A DNA stretch of 64,000 nucleotides from Flavobacterium sp. 9AF (GCF_902506265.1 NZ_LR733556.1:62001-126000), one strand, 5' to 3'; shown: positions 7,317 through 16,864, counted from the first letter of the stretch. Notes: generated by a model from the letters alone, not told the origin. Program-made: numbers and translations.

Positions 7317-8234
7317 ATGACGAAAAATGTCTTTATACTTGGTTTTATTTTGGTATTTAATACCTTGTTTTTATTTGCACAAGAAAAAGAGGAACTATTC
7401 GAAGGAACGTCCAATATTCAAAATTATACACCTTCAAAATTGTTAGAAAAAGGCAAATGGGACCTCAAATGGTTTAACAATTTGTATACGCAAACCAGAA
7501 CGAATGCTAATGGAGAAAATATAGATGTACCTCGTTCCAATTTCTTTACAACATCATTAGAAGTTTTTACTGGAATCAGTGAAACTAAAAAATGGAATGC
7601 AGGAGTAATTATAGAACTACGTTCTAACTCATTTGGCGGTCAAAGCACAACAAGTGTTTTTAATTTTAATAATGAGTTAGGGAAATCTAGAACAGGTATT
7701 GGTCACATTGCACCCTCAGTTAAAATTGCTCCTTTTGAAATTTTGCCAAGATTTTCGATACAAAGTTCTTTTTACATCCCTGTGTTTGATAAAGAAACGA
7801 ACGAAAATGGTTATTTAGCTCAAAAGAGTTTTATTTGGCAAAATCGATTCTTTTATGATTATACTTTTCCTGGGGAGAAGTTTCAATTGTTTTCAGAGTT
7901 AGGCACACGTTTATTTCTAGGTAAAAAAAATAAAAATAATGATGGGTCTTTTAATCCCAATGGTGGTTTTGCCAACACAAGTTTAGAAGTAGCTCCAGGT
8001 GTTTTCTTAAGCTATTTTCCTACTTCTAAGTTTACCGTTTTAAGTTATGTGCAACACGCCCAATTAATCGATTTAGGAAACGAATTTTCTCAAAATTATA
8101 CCGCTTTGGGTACTGGAACCAAATATCAGTTATCTGAAGTGCTAAATATTGAATTATTATATTCTAAATTCGTTAGAGGGTACGAAAGTGGTCTTGGGCA
8201 ATCTTTTAATATGGGTTTAAGAGCTATTTTTTAA
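7317..8234 (+). CDS. Exported outer-membrane beta-barrel-like protein
   Basis: I do not recognise a named family. The 305-residue protein has a clear signal peptide (residues 1-21, ending LFLFAQ). The remainder is rich in alternating hydrophobic and aromatic beta-strand segments (IEFTG-like turns, LSYFPTSKFTVLSYVQHA, TGTKYQLSEVLNIELLYSKF) and ends in Phe (MGLRAIF), typical of outer-membrane barrels. TPSKLLEKGKWDLKWFNNLY near residue 40 looks like a family-specific N-terminal plug or strand. It is 68 bp upstream of the FAD oxidoreductase on the same strand and may be part of the same transcription unit, which would place it in a redox or metal context. Confidence 0.65.
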   Translation: MTKNVFILGFILVFNTLFLFAQEKEELFEGTSNIQNYTPSKLLEKGKWDLKWFNNLYTQTRTNANGENIDVPRSNFFTTSLEVFTGISETKKWNAGVIIELRSNSFGGQSTTSVFNFNNELGKSRTGIGHIAPSVKIAPFEILPRFSIQSSFYIPVFDKETNENGYLAQKSFIWQNRFFYDYTFPGEKFQLFSELGTRLFLGKKNKNNDGSFNPNGGFANTSLEVAPGVFLSYFPTSKFTVLSYVQHAQLIDLGNEFSQNYTALGTGTKYQLSEVLNIELLYSKFVRGYESGLGQSFNMGLRAIF

Positions 8235-8302
8235 ATAAAAGTAAGATTTCTAACTTTAATTAGTATCTTAATAGTCTATTTTTACCCAGTTAAATTTTTG
8301 AT

Positions 8303-9601
8303 ATGGAACACATCGTCATAATTGGAAATGGAATTTCTGGTGTTACGCTAGCAAGGCATATTCGTAAAAAATCAGACAAAAGGATTACTATAATTTCTGA
8401 AGAATCAGAATATTTTTTCTCTAGAACAGCTTTAATGTATGTTTACATGGGACACATGAAATTTGAGCATACGCAACCTTATGAAGCTAATTTTTGGAAA
8501 AAGAACAGGATTGAACTATTGTTTAAAAAAGTAGTCCAAGTACTGCCTGAAGAAAATAGTTTGCGATTAGATGATGGTACCCATTTTAAATATGATCGTT
8601 TAGTCATTGCTACGGGTTCAAAACCAAACAAGTTTGGTTGGCCAGGTCAAGATGCTACAGGAGTATTAGGATTGTATCACAAACAAGACTTAGAGAAATT
8701 AGAATCTTTATCTAAAGATGCAACAGGAGCTGTGATAGTTGGTGGAGGATTAATAGGTATAGAATTAGCGGAAATGCTAGTTTCTCGAAAAATACCCGTT
8801 ACTTTTTTAGTTAGAGAATCTCATTTTTGGGGTAGTGTTTTGCCAGAAGATGAAGCAAAATTAATAGGAAGGCATATTAATGAACATCATATTGATTTGC
8901 GATTAGCTACTAATTTAAAAGAAATTGTTGTTGATGAAAAGGGAAGAGCAAAAGCTGTAATTACAGAAGATGGGAAAGAAATACCTTGTAATATAGTAGG
9001 CCTAACCGTTGGAGTATCTCCTAATATTGATTTTCTAAAAGATTCAGGTATAGTAACCAATAAAGGGGTGTTGGTAAATCGTTATTTGGAAACAAACTAC
9101 CCGAATGTCTATGCTATTGGAGATTGTGCTGAGCAAAGAGAAGCTATTGGTTATAGAAGACCAGTGGAAGCGGTTTGGTATACTGGAAGAATGATGGGAG
9201 AAGTATTGGCACAGACTATTTGTGGGAATAAAATGACATATAATCCTGGACATTGGTTTAACTCGGCTAAATTTTTGGATATTGAATATCAAACGTATGG
9301 TTGGGTTTGGGCTAAACCAAAGGAATATGAACAACATTTATATTGGGAACACCCATCTGGTAAAAAAGCCGTAAGAATTGCGTATCATAAAGAAACACAA
9401 GCTTTTTTAGGCATAAATACATTTGGGATTCGAATGCGACATGAATTTTTTGATGCCATTTTAACCGCTCAAAAAAGTGTTACTTATGTAATTGAGAATT
9501 TAAAGCAAGCCAATTTTGATCCTGAATTTTATAAGCATTACGAGAAAGATATCGCGCTTCAATTTAAAACTGAATTATCCACTTTAAAAGCCGTCTCATG
9601 A
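8303..9601 (+). CDS. FAD-dependent NAD(P)H oxidoreductase (pyridine nucleotide-disulfide family)
   Basis: The 432-residue protein has two Rossmann folds: an FAD site IIGNGISGVTLA (residues 6-17) and an NAD(P) site VIVGGGLIGIELAEML (from about residue 144). The FAD-binding YAIGDCAEQ lies near residue 270. No CxxxxC redox disulfide is seen, so it is closer to NADH:rubredoxin, ferredoxin or nitrite-type reductases than to disulfide reductases. No signal peptide is present, so it is cytosolic. Its last four bases overlap the start of the polyferredoxin gene (ATGA), implying translational coupling. Together they could move electrons between NAD(P)H and a membrane iron-sulfur protein; that pairing is inferred from the overlap. 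Confidence 0.85.
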   Translation: MEHIVIIGNGISGVTLARHIRKKSDKRITIISEESEYFFSRTALMYVYMGHMKFEHTQPYEANFWKKNRIELLFKKVVQVLPEENSLRLDDGTHFKYDRLVIATGSKPNKFGWPGQDATGVLGLYHKQDLEKLESLSKDATGAVIVGGGLIGIELAEMLVSRKIPVTFLVRESHFWGSVLPEDEAKLIGRHINEHHIDLRLATNLKEIVVDEKGRAKAVITEDGKEIPCNIVGLTVGVSPNIDFLKDSGIVTNKGVLVNRYLETNYPNVYAIGDCAEQREAIGYRRPVEAVWYTGRMMGEVLAQTICGNKMTYNPGHWFNSAKFLDIEYQTYGWVWAKPKEYEQHLYWEHPSGKKAVRIAYHKETQAFLGINTFGIRMRHEFFDAILTAQKSVTYVIENLKQANFDPEFYKHYEKDIALQFKTELSTLKAVS

Positions 9602-11457
9602 AAATATTGAAAACACTACGATTATTAGGATTAGTTGTCTTTATAGCTTCGGTACTTATTTTTATAGGGACATTATTCATTGGTGGATATGCTTTAACAG
9701 AAAAAACAATAGAGACTGTTTTTTCAAGTAAAACGGACTATGTAACTACCACTTTAAAAGATGTTGCTAAAGAAAAAGGAATTTTAAATAAGGAAATGGG
9801 CAACGCTTTTGTTTTTACAAACGAAATAGAATCATTATTAGAAAACTATAATACTCAAGTTACTACTGCTATAGCAAAAGAAAAAGGATTGTCTGAAGAG
9901 GAAATAAATCAGATTTTTAAACAAAGTATTCAAGATGATACTGTAGTCTATTCTAAAGAAATTTTACAAAATGTATTTCCAAATGATGCTGCGAAAGTGA
10001 AATTAGTAGATGAAGCAACAAATTGGATGTATGTTGGTACTAAAAAATATGAAAAGGCAGCCGATTTTAAAAATGATTTTACTTCTAAAATTTCTGATAT
10101 TAATAGAAATAATGCACAAGAATATTTAATTTATCCAAATAAATACACCAAGTTTGACTTAGTGAAAGCTTCGATTGTAGGACCTTTGCAAGAAAATAAC
10201 ACTTTGTATTTGTTTTTAACGTTCGGTTTGGGAATAATTGGTGCCTTAATGTTTATTCTTACGGGTTTATTTTTAGAACCTATTCCAGGAATAAAAAATA
10301 ATGGGATTTATCTTTCAGAAGCCACTAACAGAGGATGGGTTGCATTATTTGTATTTGCTTTTTTAGTTTCTTTTTATATTTTGTTGTATTTCTATCCCTT
10401 TTATATTGTTAATTGGACTCGTATTGTAGATCCTTTAAAAGGTGTTTTTATAAAAGGAGCTAGTGCATCACAATGGTTTCTTTATGGAATTTTATACTGT
10501 GTTTCAATGATTGTTATGGGGGTACGAATGTTTATCAAATACAGACATAATGCGTATCAAATTGTACGAACAGCTAGTGTTTTATTTTTCCAAATCATTT
10601 TTGCATTTCTATTAGTTGAAATATTGCCATTATTTGATCTACCAGGGGTCGATTTGAAAAATGCATGGCCTTTAGATTATAATTTTGTTACCGATTGGAA
10701 CGTGAAGCAACATTTAGAAGCCGGTCATTTAGGGAAATTTATGTTGGTTTGGGGTGTTGTTTTAAGTTTGATTGTGGTTCCAGTCATGGTTTATTTGTAT
10801 GGAAAAAGATGGTATTGCTCTTGGGTTTGTGGCTGTGGTGGATTGGCAGAAACTTTAGGAGATCCTTATAGACAACTTTCGGATAAACGATTAATAGCTT
10901 GGAAAATTGAGCGATGGACCATTTATCCCATTTTAGTTTTTGCTGTTATAATGACACTAGTGGTAGGTTACAATACCTATAATATTGTTTACAATCCTTC
11001 CAATGTTGGTGATAGTACTTTATTTGGGATTAATGCTTATAAAATTAATGAAATATATGGTTTTTTAATAGGATCTATTTTTGCGGGTGTAATTGGTACA
11101 GGTTTTTATCCCATTTTAGGAAATCGTTCTTGGTGTCGTTTTGGGTGTCCCTTAGCGGCTTACATGGGAATTATTCAACGTTTTAAATCAAGATTTAGAA
11201 TTACTACAAATGGAGGTCAATGTATTTCATGTGGTAACTGTTCTACCTATTGTGAACAAGGAATTGATGTAAGGGCGTATGCGCAGAAGGGAGAAAATAT
11301 AGTAAGAGCTTCTTGTGTAGGTTGTGGTGTTTGTGCAGCTGTTTGCCCACGTGGCGTTTTGAAATTAGAGAATAGTACAGAGAAAGGTAGAATTAACCCA
11401 AATGAAATTTTATTAGGTAATGATTTGGATTTAATGGATTTGGTAAATCAAAAGTAA
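9598..11457 (+). CDS. NosR/NapH-like membrane polyferredoxin
   Basis: The 619-residue protein starts inside the previous gene. An N-terminal helix (about 10-30) is followed by a ~170-residue extracytoplasmic, charged, helical region. Next come a transmembrane helix near 205-225 and a NosR/NapH-type membrane domain. The two cysteine motifs of that domain are KRWYCSWVCGCGGLAETLGD (about 400-420) and SWCRFGCPLAAYMG (about 510). Two [4Fe-4S] ferredoxin motifs follow: CISCGNCSTYCEQ (from Cys542) and CVGCGVCAAVCPRG (from about Cys573). The first NosR-type motif has CGCGG where CxxxCP is usual. No FMN-binding domain of true NosR was recognised. It probably passes electrons between a cytosolic donor, perhaps the adjacent oxidoreductase, and an exported acceptor. 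Confidence 0.82.
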   Translation: MKILKTLRLLGLVVFIASVLIFIGTLFIGGYALTEKTIETVFSSKTDYVTTTLKDVAKEKGILNKEMGNAFVFTNEIESLLENYNTQVTTAIAKEKGLSEEEINQIFKQSIQDDTVVYSKEILQNVFPNDAAKVKLVDEATNWMYVGTKKYEKAADFKNDFTSKISDINRNNAQEYLIYPNKYTKFDLVKASIVGPLQENNTLYLFLTFGLGIIGALMFILTGLFLEPIPGIKNNGIYLSEATNRGWVALFVFAFLVSFYILLYFYPFYIVNWTRIVDPLKGVFIKGASASQWFLYGILYCVSMIVMGVRMFIKYRHNAYQIVRTASVLFFQIIFAFLLVEILPLFDLPGVDLKNAWPLDYNFVTDWNVKQHLEAGHLGKFMLVWGVVLSLIVVPVMVYLYGKRWYCSWVCGCGGLAETLGDPYRQLSDKRLIAWKIERWTIYPILVFAVIMTLVVGYNTYNIVYNPSNVGDSTLFGINAYKINEIYGFLIGSIFAGVIGTGFYPILGNRSWCRFGCPLAAYMGIIQRFKSRFRITTNGGQCISCGNCSTYCEQGIDVRAYAQKGENIVRASCVGCGVCAAVCPRGVLKLENSTEKGRINPNEILLGNDLDLMDLVNQK

Positions 11458-11574
11458 TTTTCAAAACCAAGAGTGCTTTTTTGACGTATATATGTATAAA
11501 TACTTCAGTTTTTGAATGTAATTCATGAATTTGTGAGTAAAATAGAAATCGTACGAACTTTAAATTATAAACTT

Positions 11575-11979
11575 ATGAAAAAACAACTATTAGTATTTCT
11601 TTTTTTCTTATCTATGTCTTTTGTTTTCAGTCAAAAATCATATGTTAAAAATTATTATGATAATGGTCTTTTAAAAGAAGAAGGTTGGTTAGAAGGAAAT
11701 CTAAAAGTGGATTATTGGTTTTTTTATAATGCGAATGGTACTAAAAAAGAAGAAGGTCATTATCTAAATAATCAAAGAGTGAAATGGTGGATATTTTATG
11801 ATGGTAAAGGGAAAATTCTTAAGAAAAGTGAATTTGAAAATAATAAATTGAATGGATTAACTATAGTGTATGATAAAAATAAAATAATACGAGCCGAAGA
11901 ATATACGATGAATAAAAAAACCAACCAATGGGAAAGTGTTGAAGCTTTCAAGAAAGATAATCCGTTTTTGTTTTTATGA
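11575..11979 (+). CDS. Exported MORN/YwqK-type repeat protein
   Basis: I choose the ATG at 11575, which gives the signal peptide MKKQLLVFLFFLSMSFVFSQ. An upstream TTG would prepend 21 residues without signal character. The mature ~110 residues contain three successive repeats of the YwqK/MORN type (YYDNGLLKEEGWLEGNLKVD, FYNANGTKKEEGHYLNNQRV, FYDGKGKILKKSEFENNKLN). Such proteins are common in flavobacteria and are often labelled antitoxin, but nothing here supports a toxin-antitoxin role. The stop overlaps the start of the next glycosyltransferase by 4 bp, so it is the first gene of a glycosylation cluster. Confidence 0.75.
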   Translation: MKKQLLVFLFFLSMSFVFSQKSYVKNYYDNGLLKEEGWLEGNLKVDYWFFYNANGTKKEEGHYLNNQRVKWWIFYDGKGKILKKSEFENNKLNGLTIVYDKNKIIRAEEYTMNKKTNQWESVEAFKKDNPFLFL

Positions 11980-12674
11980 TAGCACCTTTAGTTAAAGTGA
12001 TAATTCCTGCCTACAATGAAGAAAAGGCAATTGTACATGTTATTCATGAAATTCCTGATCTAGTTTCTGAGATAATTGTAGTAGATAATAATTCTTCTGA
12101 CGACACTTCAACTGTAGCTAAAGCTGCGGGTGCAACTGTCCTTTTTGAACCTAGAAAAGGGTATGGTTATGCCTGTTTAAAAGGGATGGAGTACCTTGAA
12201 AAGCAAGCTGAAAAGCCAAATGTCATTGTTTTTTTAGATGGAGACTATTCTGATTATCCTGAAGAAATGGTGCAAATTGTAGCTCCTATTATTGAAAGGA
12301 ATGTTGATTTTGTCATTGGCGCAAGAGTGAAACAATTAAGAGAAAAAGGAGCAATGACCCCTCAACAAATTTTTGGTAATGCATTGGCTACTTTTTTAAT
12401 GAAGCTTTTTTTTAAAGCCAAGTTTACTGATTTGGGTCCCTTTAGGGCTATTAAATATGAAAAATTGATAGCTTTGCAAATGAAGGACAAGACGTATGGC
12501 TGGACGGTTGAAATGCAGCTAAAAGTACTAAAACAAAAAATGGCTTATATTGAAATCCCAGTTCGTTATAAAAACAGGATTGGTGTTTCAAAAGTTTCTG
12601 GAACCGTAAAGGGAACCATCATGGCTGGAATAAAAATTATAGGTTGGATTCTAAAATATAGTTTGAAAAAATAA
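11976..12674 (+). CDS. Glycosyltransferase family 2, polyprenol-phosphate glycosyltransferase (DPM1/DPG-like)
   Basis: The 232-residue GT-A protein has VIIPAYNEEKAI at the N-terminus, the nucleotide-sugar motif VVDNNSSDDT, and the catalytic FLDGDYSDYPEEM. Later motifs are GPFRAIKYEKL and YGWTVEMQLK, followed by IEIPVRYKNRIGVSKVSG. This set is typical of dolichol/undecaprenyl-phosphate glucosyl- or mannosyltransferases lacking a C-terminal membrane domain. It would load a sugar from a nucleotide donor onto a polyprenyl phosphate on the cytosolic face, supplying the GT-C-like membrane protein two genes downstream. It overlaps both neighbours by 1-4 bp, so it is translationally coupled. Confidence 0.85.
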   Translation: MIAPLVKVIIPAYNEEKAIVHVIHEIPDLVSEIIVVDNNSSDDTSTVAKAAGATVLFEPRKGYGYACLKGMEYLEKQAEKPNVIVFLDGDYSDYPEEMVQIVAPIIERNVDFVIGARVKQLREKGAMTPQQIFGNALATFLMKLFFKAKFTDLGPFRAIKYEKLIALQMKDKTYGWTVEMQLKVLKQKMAYIEIPVRYKNRIGVSKVSGTVKGTIMAGIKIIGWILKYSLKK

Positions 12675-14158
12675 TGACATACTTACTACTTTCTTATATT
12701 ATCTTGTTTTTTTACAGCTTGGCCATAGTTTTGATTTTCTTCTATAGTTTAGCCCAATTTAATTTATTACTCAATTATTTAAAGAGTAAGAAAAACTGTA
12801 TTAACAGAGAAAAATTCGATTTTAATAATCCTTCTGAAATTCCATTTGTTACCATTCAACTTCCTATTTTTAACGAGAAATATGTTGTAGAACGCTTATT
12901 GCTCACCGTTTCGCAATTGGATTATCCAAAAGACAAATTTGAGATACAAGTATTAGACGATTCTATTGATGATTCTGTTTTGGAAACGCAAAATATTATT
13001 TCAAAAATTGCTCAAAAAGGAATACAGATTCAACATATTAGAAGGGCAGATAGAGTGGGTTTTAAAGCGGGAGCATTGAGAGAAGGGTTAAAGATTGCAA
13101 AAGGCGATTTTATTGTTATTTTCGATGCAGATTTTGTACCAAAGAAAGATTGGTTATTACAGACCATACCGTATTTTAAAGATGATAATGTAGGTGTTGT
13201 TCAAACTAGATGGGCACATATAAATAGAGATTTTTCGATATTGACTAAAATACAAGCTTTTGCTCTTGATGCTCATTTTACATTGGAACAAGTAGGACGT
13301 AATTCAAAAGGACACTTTATAAATTTCAATGGAACAGCTGGAGTTTGGAGAAAAACCTGTATTATAGATGCAGGAAATTGGGAGAGTGATACCTTAACTG
13401 AAGATTTGGATTTAAGTTATCGTGCTCAATTAAAAAAATGGAAGTTTGTTTATTTGGAAGATATTGAAACGCCCGCAGAACTTCCTGCGGTATTGAGTGC
13501 CGCCCGTTCACAGCAGTTTCGATGGAATAAAGGTGGCGCGGAAAATTTTAAAAAGATGTCAAAAAAAGTACTGGAAGCACATCATGTAAAACCAAAGACT
13601 AAATTTCATGGTTTGTTACATCTTTTGAACAGTTCGATGTTTTTGTGCATTTTTGCAATGGCAGTTTTAAGTGTACCTGCTTTATATATAAAAAATGAAT
13701 TTCCTCAATTAAAAACGCTATTTAATGTCGCTGCTTTTTTTGTAATTACTTCCATCATCTTTTTTATTTGTTATTGGTTTACCTATAAAAAAATTAATGG
13801 AGGTGGAGTGTCGAATTTTTTAAGGTACATTAGTATGTTCTTTACATTTTACACCATTGCCATGGGGTTTTCATTTCAAAATTCTATAGCGGTTTTAGAA
13901 GGATTATTTGGTAAGAAGAGTGAATTTGTAAGAACACCAAAATTTAATATTGAAGCTTTGAAAGAAAAGTGGAAAGAAAATATTTATATTTCTCGCAAAG
14001 TTTCTAAGAATACTATTGTGGAAGGTGTTTTAGTGTTGTATTTTTTATTTGGGATTTACAGTGCCTACCATTTAAATGATTTTGGTTTGCTTCCATTTCA
14101 TTTAATGTTATTAATTGGTTATAGTTATGTATTTGTTAAATCTTTTAAATCCACTTAA
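12674..14158 (+). CDS. Membrane glycosyltransferase family 2 (cellulose synthase-like)
   Basis: The 494-residue protein has an N-terminal membrane helix (residues 4-28), a large cytosolic GT-A domain and about four C-terminal helices (from about residue 325). The processive-type motifs are all visible: QLPIFNEKYVVERLL, VLDDSIDDSV, FDADFVP, TEDLDLSYRA and QQFRWNKGG (Q-x-x-R-W). This is the arrangement of CesA-like or ceramide/glucomannan-type synthases. No PilZ domain is present. It may make a polysaccharide or a glycolipid; the product is unknown. It shares one base with the preceding gene and is 2 bp from the next, so it sits in a tight operon. Confidence 0.85.
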   Translation: MTYLLLSYIILFFYSLAIVLIFFYSLAQFNLLLNYLKSKKNCINREKFDFNNPSEIPFVTIQLPIFNEKYVVERLLLTVSQLDYPKDKFEIQVLDDSIDDSVLETQNIISKIAQKGIQIQHIRRADRVGFKAGALREGLKIAKGDFIVIFDADFVPKKDWLLQTIPYFKDDNVGVVQTRWAHINRDFSILTKIQAFALDAHFTLEQVGRNSKGHFINFNGTAGVWRKTCIIDAGNWESDTLTEDLDLSYRAQLKKWKFVYLEDIETPAELPAVLSAARSQQFRWNKGGAENFKKMSKKVLEAHHVKPKTKFHGLLHLLNSSMFLCIFAMAVLSVPALYIKNEFPQLKTLFNVAAFFVITSIIFFICYWFTYKKINGGGVSNFLRYISMFFTFYTIAMGFSFQNSIAVLEGLFGKKSEFVRTPKFNIEALKEKWKENIYISRKVSKNTIVEGVLVLYFLFGIYSAYHLNDFGLLPFHLMLLIGYSYVFVKSFKST

Positions 14159-14160
14159 TT

Positions 14161-15507
14161 TTGAGCCTAACGGATAAGAGATATGCAGTTTGGTTTGCTG
14201 TAGTTTTGTCCTTTTTAGCTTATGGATGTTTAGGTTATTTGGTGCCCAGAGATAATTTTGCACTACTAATTGGATGCTATGCTATAGCTTTTATTTCTTT
14301 TTACTATTTATATAATACTTCAAATATATCTGAAAAGGAATTATTTGGTTATGGAATTTCTTTTAGAATAATACTCCTTTTTTGTTTGCCTTTTTGGTCT
14401 CAGGATTTTTACCGTTTTATTTGGGATGGAAGAATCTTGCTTTCAGGTGTTAGTCCTTATGAGTTCAGACCCGATGATATAATTTCTAATGTGTCAATCT
14501 TTCAATCTCAAGAATTATATCAAAAGATGGGAAGTTTAAGTACGTCTCATTTTTCAAATTATCCACCACTAAACCAATTCTTATTTTCAATTGTAGCTTT
14601 TCTTTCTCCAAAATCCATCTTCTTTTCCGCTTTTTTTTTAAAAGTATTTATTCTTTTTTCCGACATTGGAATTTATTATTTTGGAAAAAAATTATTGCAA
14701 TTGCTTTTTATAAAAACTAAGAGAGTTTTTCTATATTTTTTAAATCCTTTAGTGATACTTGAATTAGCGGGAAACACCCATTTTGAAGGAGTAATGTTGT
14801 TTTTTTTAATTCTTGGGCTGTATTACTTTTTTTTAAATAGGTGGCTTTTGGCTGCTTTTTGTATTGCTCTGTCAATATCTGTTAAACTATTACCTCTGTT
14901 GTTATTGCCGTTTGTTTATCATAAATTAGGATTTAAAAAAAGTTTTTTCTTTTGTTTAATTGTAATATTATTTAATATTTTGTTCTTTTTGCCATTTTTA
15001 ACAAATAGCCTTATTCAAAATTATTCTGAAACTATTGCTTTATGGTTTGTTAATTTTGAATTTAATGCTAGTTTTTATTATTTTTTTAGGGAGATAGGAT
15101 ATTGGATTAAAGGATATAATACGATAGGTATTATTGGAAAGATAACACCTGTTTTTACCATTATAATGATATTGTTTTTTGCTTTAGTAAAAGAAAATAG
15201 AAACTCGTATTCTTTTTTTATCAACAGTTTGTTTGCTTTAACTTGCTATTTTTTAATATCAACAACAGTTCATCCTTGGTATGTAATTAATTTAATAATA
15301 CTTTCTTTATTTACTAAATATAGATTTGCTATTGTTTGGAGTTTTACTATTATATTGAGTTATTTTGCATATAGTCAAACTCCTTTTCAAGAAAATATGA
15401 TACTTATTTTCTTGGAGTATGTTATTGTACTTGGTTTTTTATATTATGAATTTTTTAAAAATAATAAGAATAAAACACTAAAGCTGGCAAATAATATTCT
15501 CGTCTAA
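14161..15507 (+). CDS. GT-C-type polyprenol-linked (mannosyl)transferase, membrane protein
   Basis: The start is a TTG, two bases after the previous stop; no in-frame ATG fits better. The 448-residue protein is almost all membrane helices (10-12 predicted by eye). The first extracytoplasmic loop carries FWSQDFYRFIWDGRILLSGV and SPYEF, the acidic D-x-x-R-x-x-W-D-G pattern of GT87/GT39-like GT-C enzymes that use polyprenyl-phosphate sugars. A second loop has FSNYPPLNQFL, and helix ends carry NTHFEG and VKLLPLLLLPF. It is likely the acceptor-side transferase served by the DPM1-like enzyme in this operon. It ends 10 bp from the convergent murF. Confidence 0.75.
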   Translation: MSLTDKRYAVWFAVVLSFLAYGCLGYLVPRDNFALLIGCYAIAFISFYYLYNTSNISEKELFGYGISFRIILLFCLPFWSQDFYRFIWDGRILLSGVSPYEFRPDDIISNVSIFQSQELYQKMGSLSTSHFSNYPPLNQFLFSIVAFLSPKSIFFSAFFLKVFILFSDIGIYYFGKKLLQLLFIKTKRVFLYFLNPLVILELAGNTHFEGVMLFFLILGLYYFFLNRWLLAAFCIALSISVKLLPLLLLPFVYHKLGFKKSFFFCLIVILFNILFFLPFLTNSLIQNYSETIALWFVNFEFNASFYYFFREIGYWIKGYNTIGIIGKITPVFTIIMILFFALVKENRNSYSFFINSLFALTCYFLISTTVHPWYVINLIILSLFTKYRFAIVWSFTIILSYFAYSQTPFQENMILIFLEYVIVLGFLYYEFFKNNKNKTLKLANNILV

Positions 15508-15517
15508 ATTAAAATAG

Positions 15518-16798
15518 TTATAGTAATTCTAATGTTCTTTCCAATGCCATGCCTCTTGATCCTTTAATTAATAAAAGTGCATCTACAGGTGGGTTTTTAA
15601 TGAAACCATCTGAAAAACTCTCAAATGTGTCAAAAAAATATAGATTGTCTTGTTTTATTTTATTGTTAAAAAAATCTTTACCGATAAAATAACAAACTAT
15701 ATTGTCATTGTTTTTAAATAATGAAATTATTTTTTCATGTTCAATTTGGCTTTCTTTACCTAGTTCAAACATATCCCCTAATACAATTATCTTATTATTA
15801 TGATTAAGCTGTTTGAAATTTTCAATAGCCACATTCATACTGCTTGGATTAGCATTATAAGCATCTAAAATGATTTCGTTACTGCCCTTTTGTATGATTT
15901 GAGATCTGTTATTTGAAGGAATATATTCTTCGATTGCATTTTTTATTTTTTCGGTTTCTACAGAAAAATAATTACCAATTGTTATTGCAGCACTGATATT
16001 ATTTGCGTTGTAAACACCTATTAAATGGGAAACAATGGTCATGCCCTGATAGCTCATCTGAACCATGGGATTAGCTTTAATATCTGTTATAGCTACATCG
16101 CTTTTTTTGTTAGTAGAGAAAGTATAACGGTTTATATTTTTTGTTTTTTCTTCCTGTAAAGAATCGTTTAAGTTTACAAAAACGGTTTTACCTTTTTTTT
16201 CTAAAAATTGATATAATTCACTTTTGCCTTCAATAACTCCTTCAATACCTCCAAAGCCTTCTAAGTGTGCTTTTCCAAAATTGGTAATATATCCAAAATC
16301 TGGTTCTGCTATTTCACATAAAAAGGCTATTTCTTTTTTGTGATTCGCGCCCATTTCTACTATTCCTATTTCGGTTTTATTTGTAAATGACAATAGTGTA
16401 AGTGGAACACCTATATGATTGTTTAGGTTGCCTAAAGTGGCTGTGGTTTGGTATTTTTTTGATAAAACGGTGTTGATGAGCTCTTTTGTGGTTGTTTTGC
16501 CATTACTTCCTGTTAATGCAATTATTTTGGTTTGAAGTTTTCTTCTATGGTAATTTGCTAATTTTTGTAGTGTCTCTAAAGTGTTATCTACTAAAATAGT
16601 TTTTCCTTCAATTTGATAATTTGGATTGTCTATTATGGCATATTTAGCGCCTTTTTTGAGGGCTTCTTCAGCAAAGATATTTGCATCAAATTTTTCGCCT
16701 TTCAAAGCTATAAAAAGATCGTCTTTTTCGATTTTTCTGGTGTCTATTGTAACCTTGTTACAATTTAAATATTTCTGGTATATTTTGTCAATAATCAT
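15518..16798 (-). CDS. murF: UDP-N-acetylmuramoyl-tripeptide--D-alanyl-D-alanine ligase
   Basis: MurF adds D-Ala-D-Ala to UDP-MurNAc-tripeptide, the last cytoplasmic step of peptidoglycan precursor assembly. The 426 residues show the Mur ligase order: an N-terminal UDP-binding domain with VTIDTRKIEKDDLFIALKGE, the ATP P-loop LTGSNGKTTT (Lys101), GIVEMGANHKKEI and NNISAAITIG, then the C-terminal domain with ILDAYNANPSSM and VLGDMFELG. The length is usual. It lies downstream of gldJ on the same strand but beyond a strong terminator at 16816, so it probably has its own promoter. TATCTTCG at 16810-16803 resembles a -7 box only 4 bp from the ATG. Confidence 0.95.
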   Translation of the reverse strand: MIIDKIYQKYLNCNKVTIDTRKIEKDDLFIALKGEKFDANIFAEEALKKGAKYAIIDNPNYQIEGKTILVDNTLETLQKLANYHRRKLQTKIIALTGSNGKTTTKELINTVLSKKYQTTATLGNLNNHIGVPLTLLSFTNKTEIGIVEMGANHKKEIAFLCEIAEPDFGYITNFGKAHLEGFGGIEGVIEGKSELYQFLEKKGKTVFVNLNDSLQEEKTKNINRYTFSTNKKSDVAITDIKANPMVQMSYQGMTIVSHLIGVYNANNISAAITIGNYFSVETEKIKNAIEEYIPSNNRSQIIQKGSNEIILDAYNANPSSMNVAIENFKQLNHNNKIIVLGDMFELGKESQIEHEKIISLFKNNDNIVCYFIGKDFFNNKIKQDNLYFFDTFESFSDGFIKNPPVDALLLIKGSRGMALERTLELL

Positions 16799-16815
16799 AA
16801 AACGAAGATACTAAA

Positions 16816-16845
16816 AAAGCCCATTTTTTAAAAAAAATGGGCTTT
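16816..16845 (-). terminator. Terminator after gldJ
   Basis: A perfect 14-bp stem pairs AAAGCCCATTTTTT (16816-16829) with AAAAAATGGGCTTT (16832-16845). On the minus strand it is followed by TTTTTTAG, so it ends gldJ transcription before murF. Confidence 0.85.
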
Positions 16846-16864
16846 AAATATGAAAATTATTTTT

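Noticed and set aside
7317..8234. Calling the barrel-like protein a phenol-degradation-type transporter.
   Set aside because: Only the generic signal peptide and beta-strand pattern are visible, so a specific function is not supported.
11512..11574. Upstream TTG start for the MORN/YwqK-type protein.
   Set aside because: It would add 21 residues before a clean signal peptide, which would prevent export; the ATG at 11575 is preferred.
11575..11979. Toxin-antitoxin label often given to YwqK-like proteins.
   Set aside because: The protein is exported, no toxin gene is adjacent, and the operon is for glycosyl transfer.
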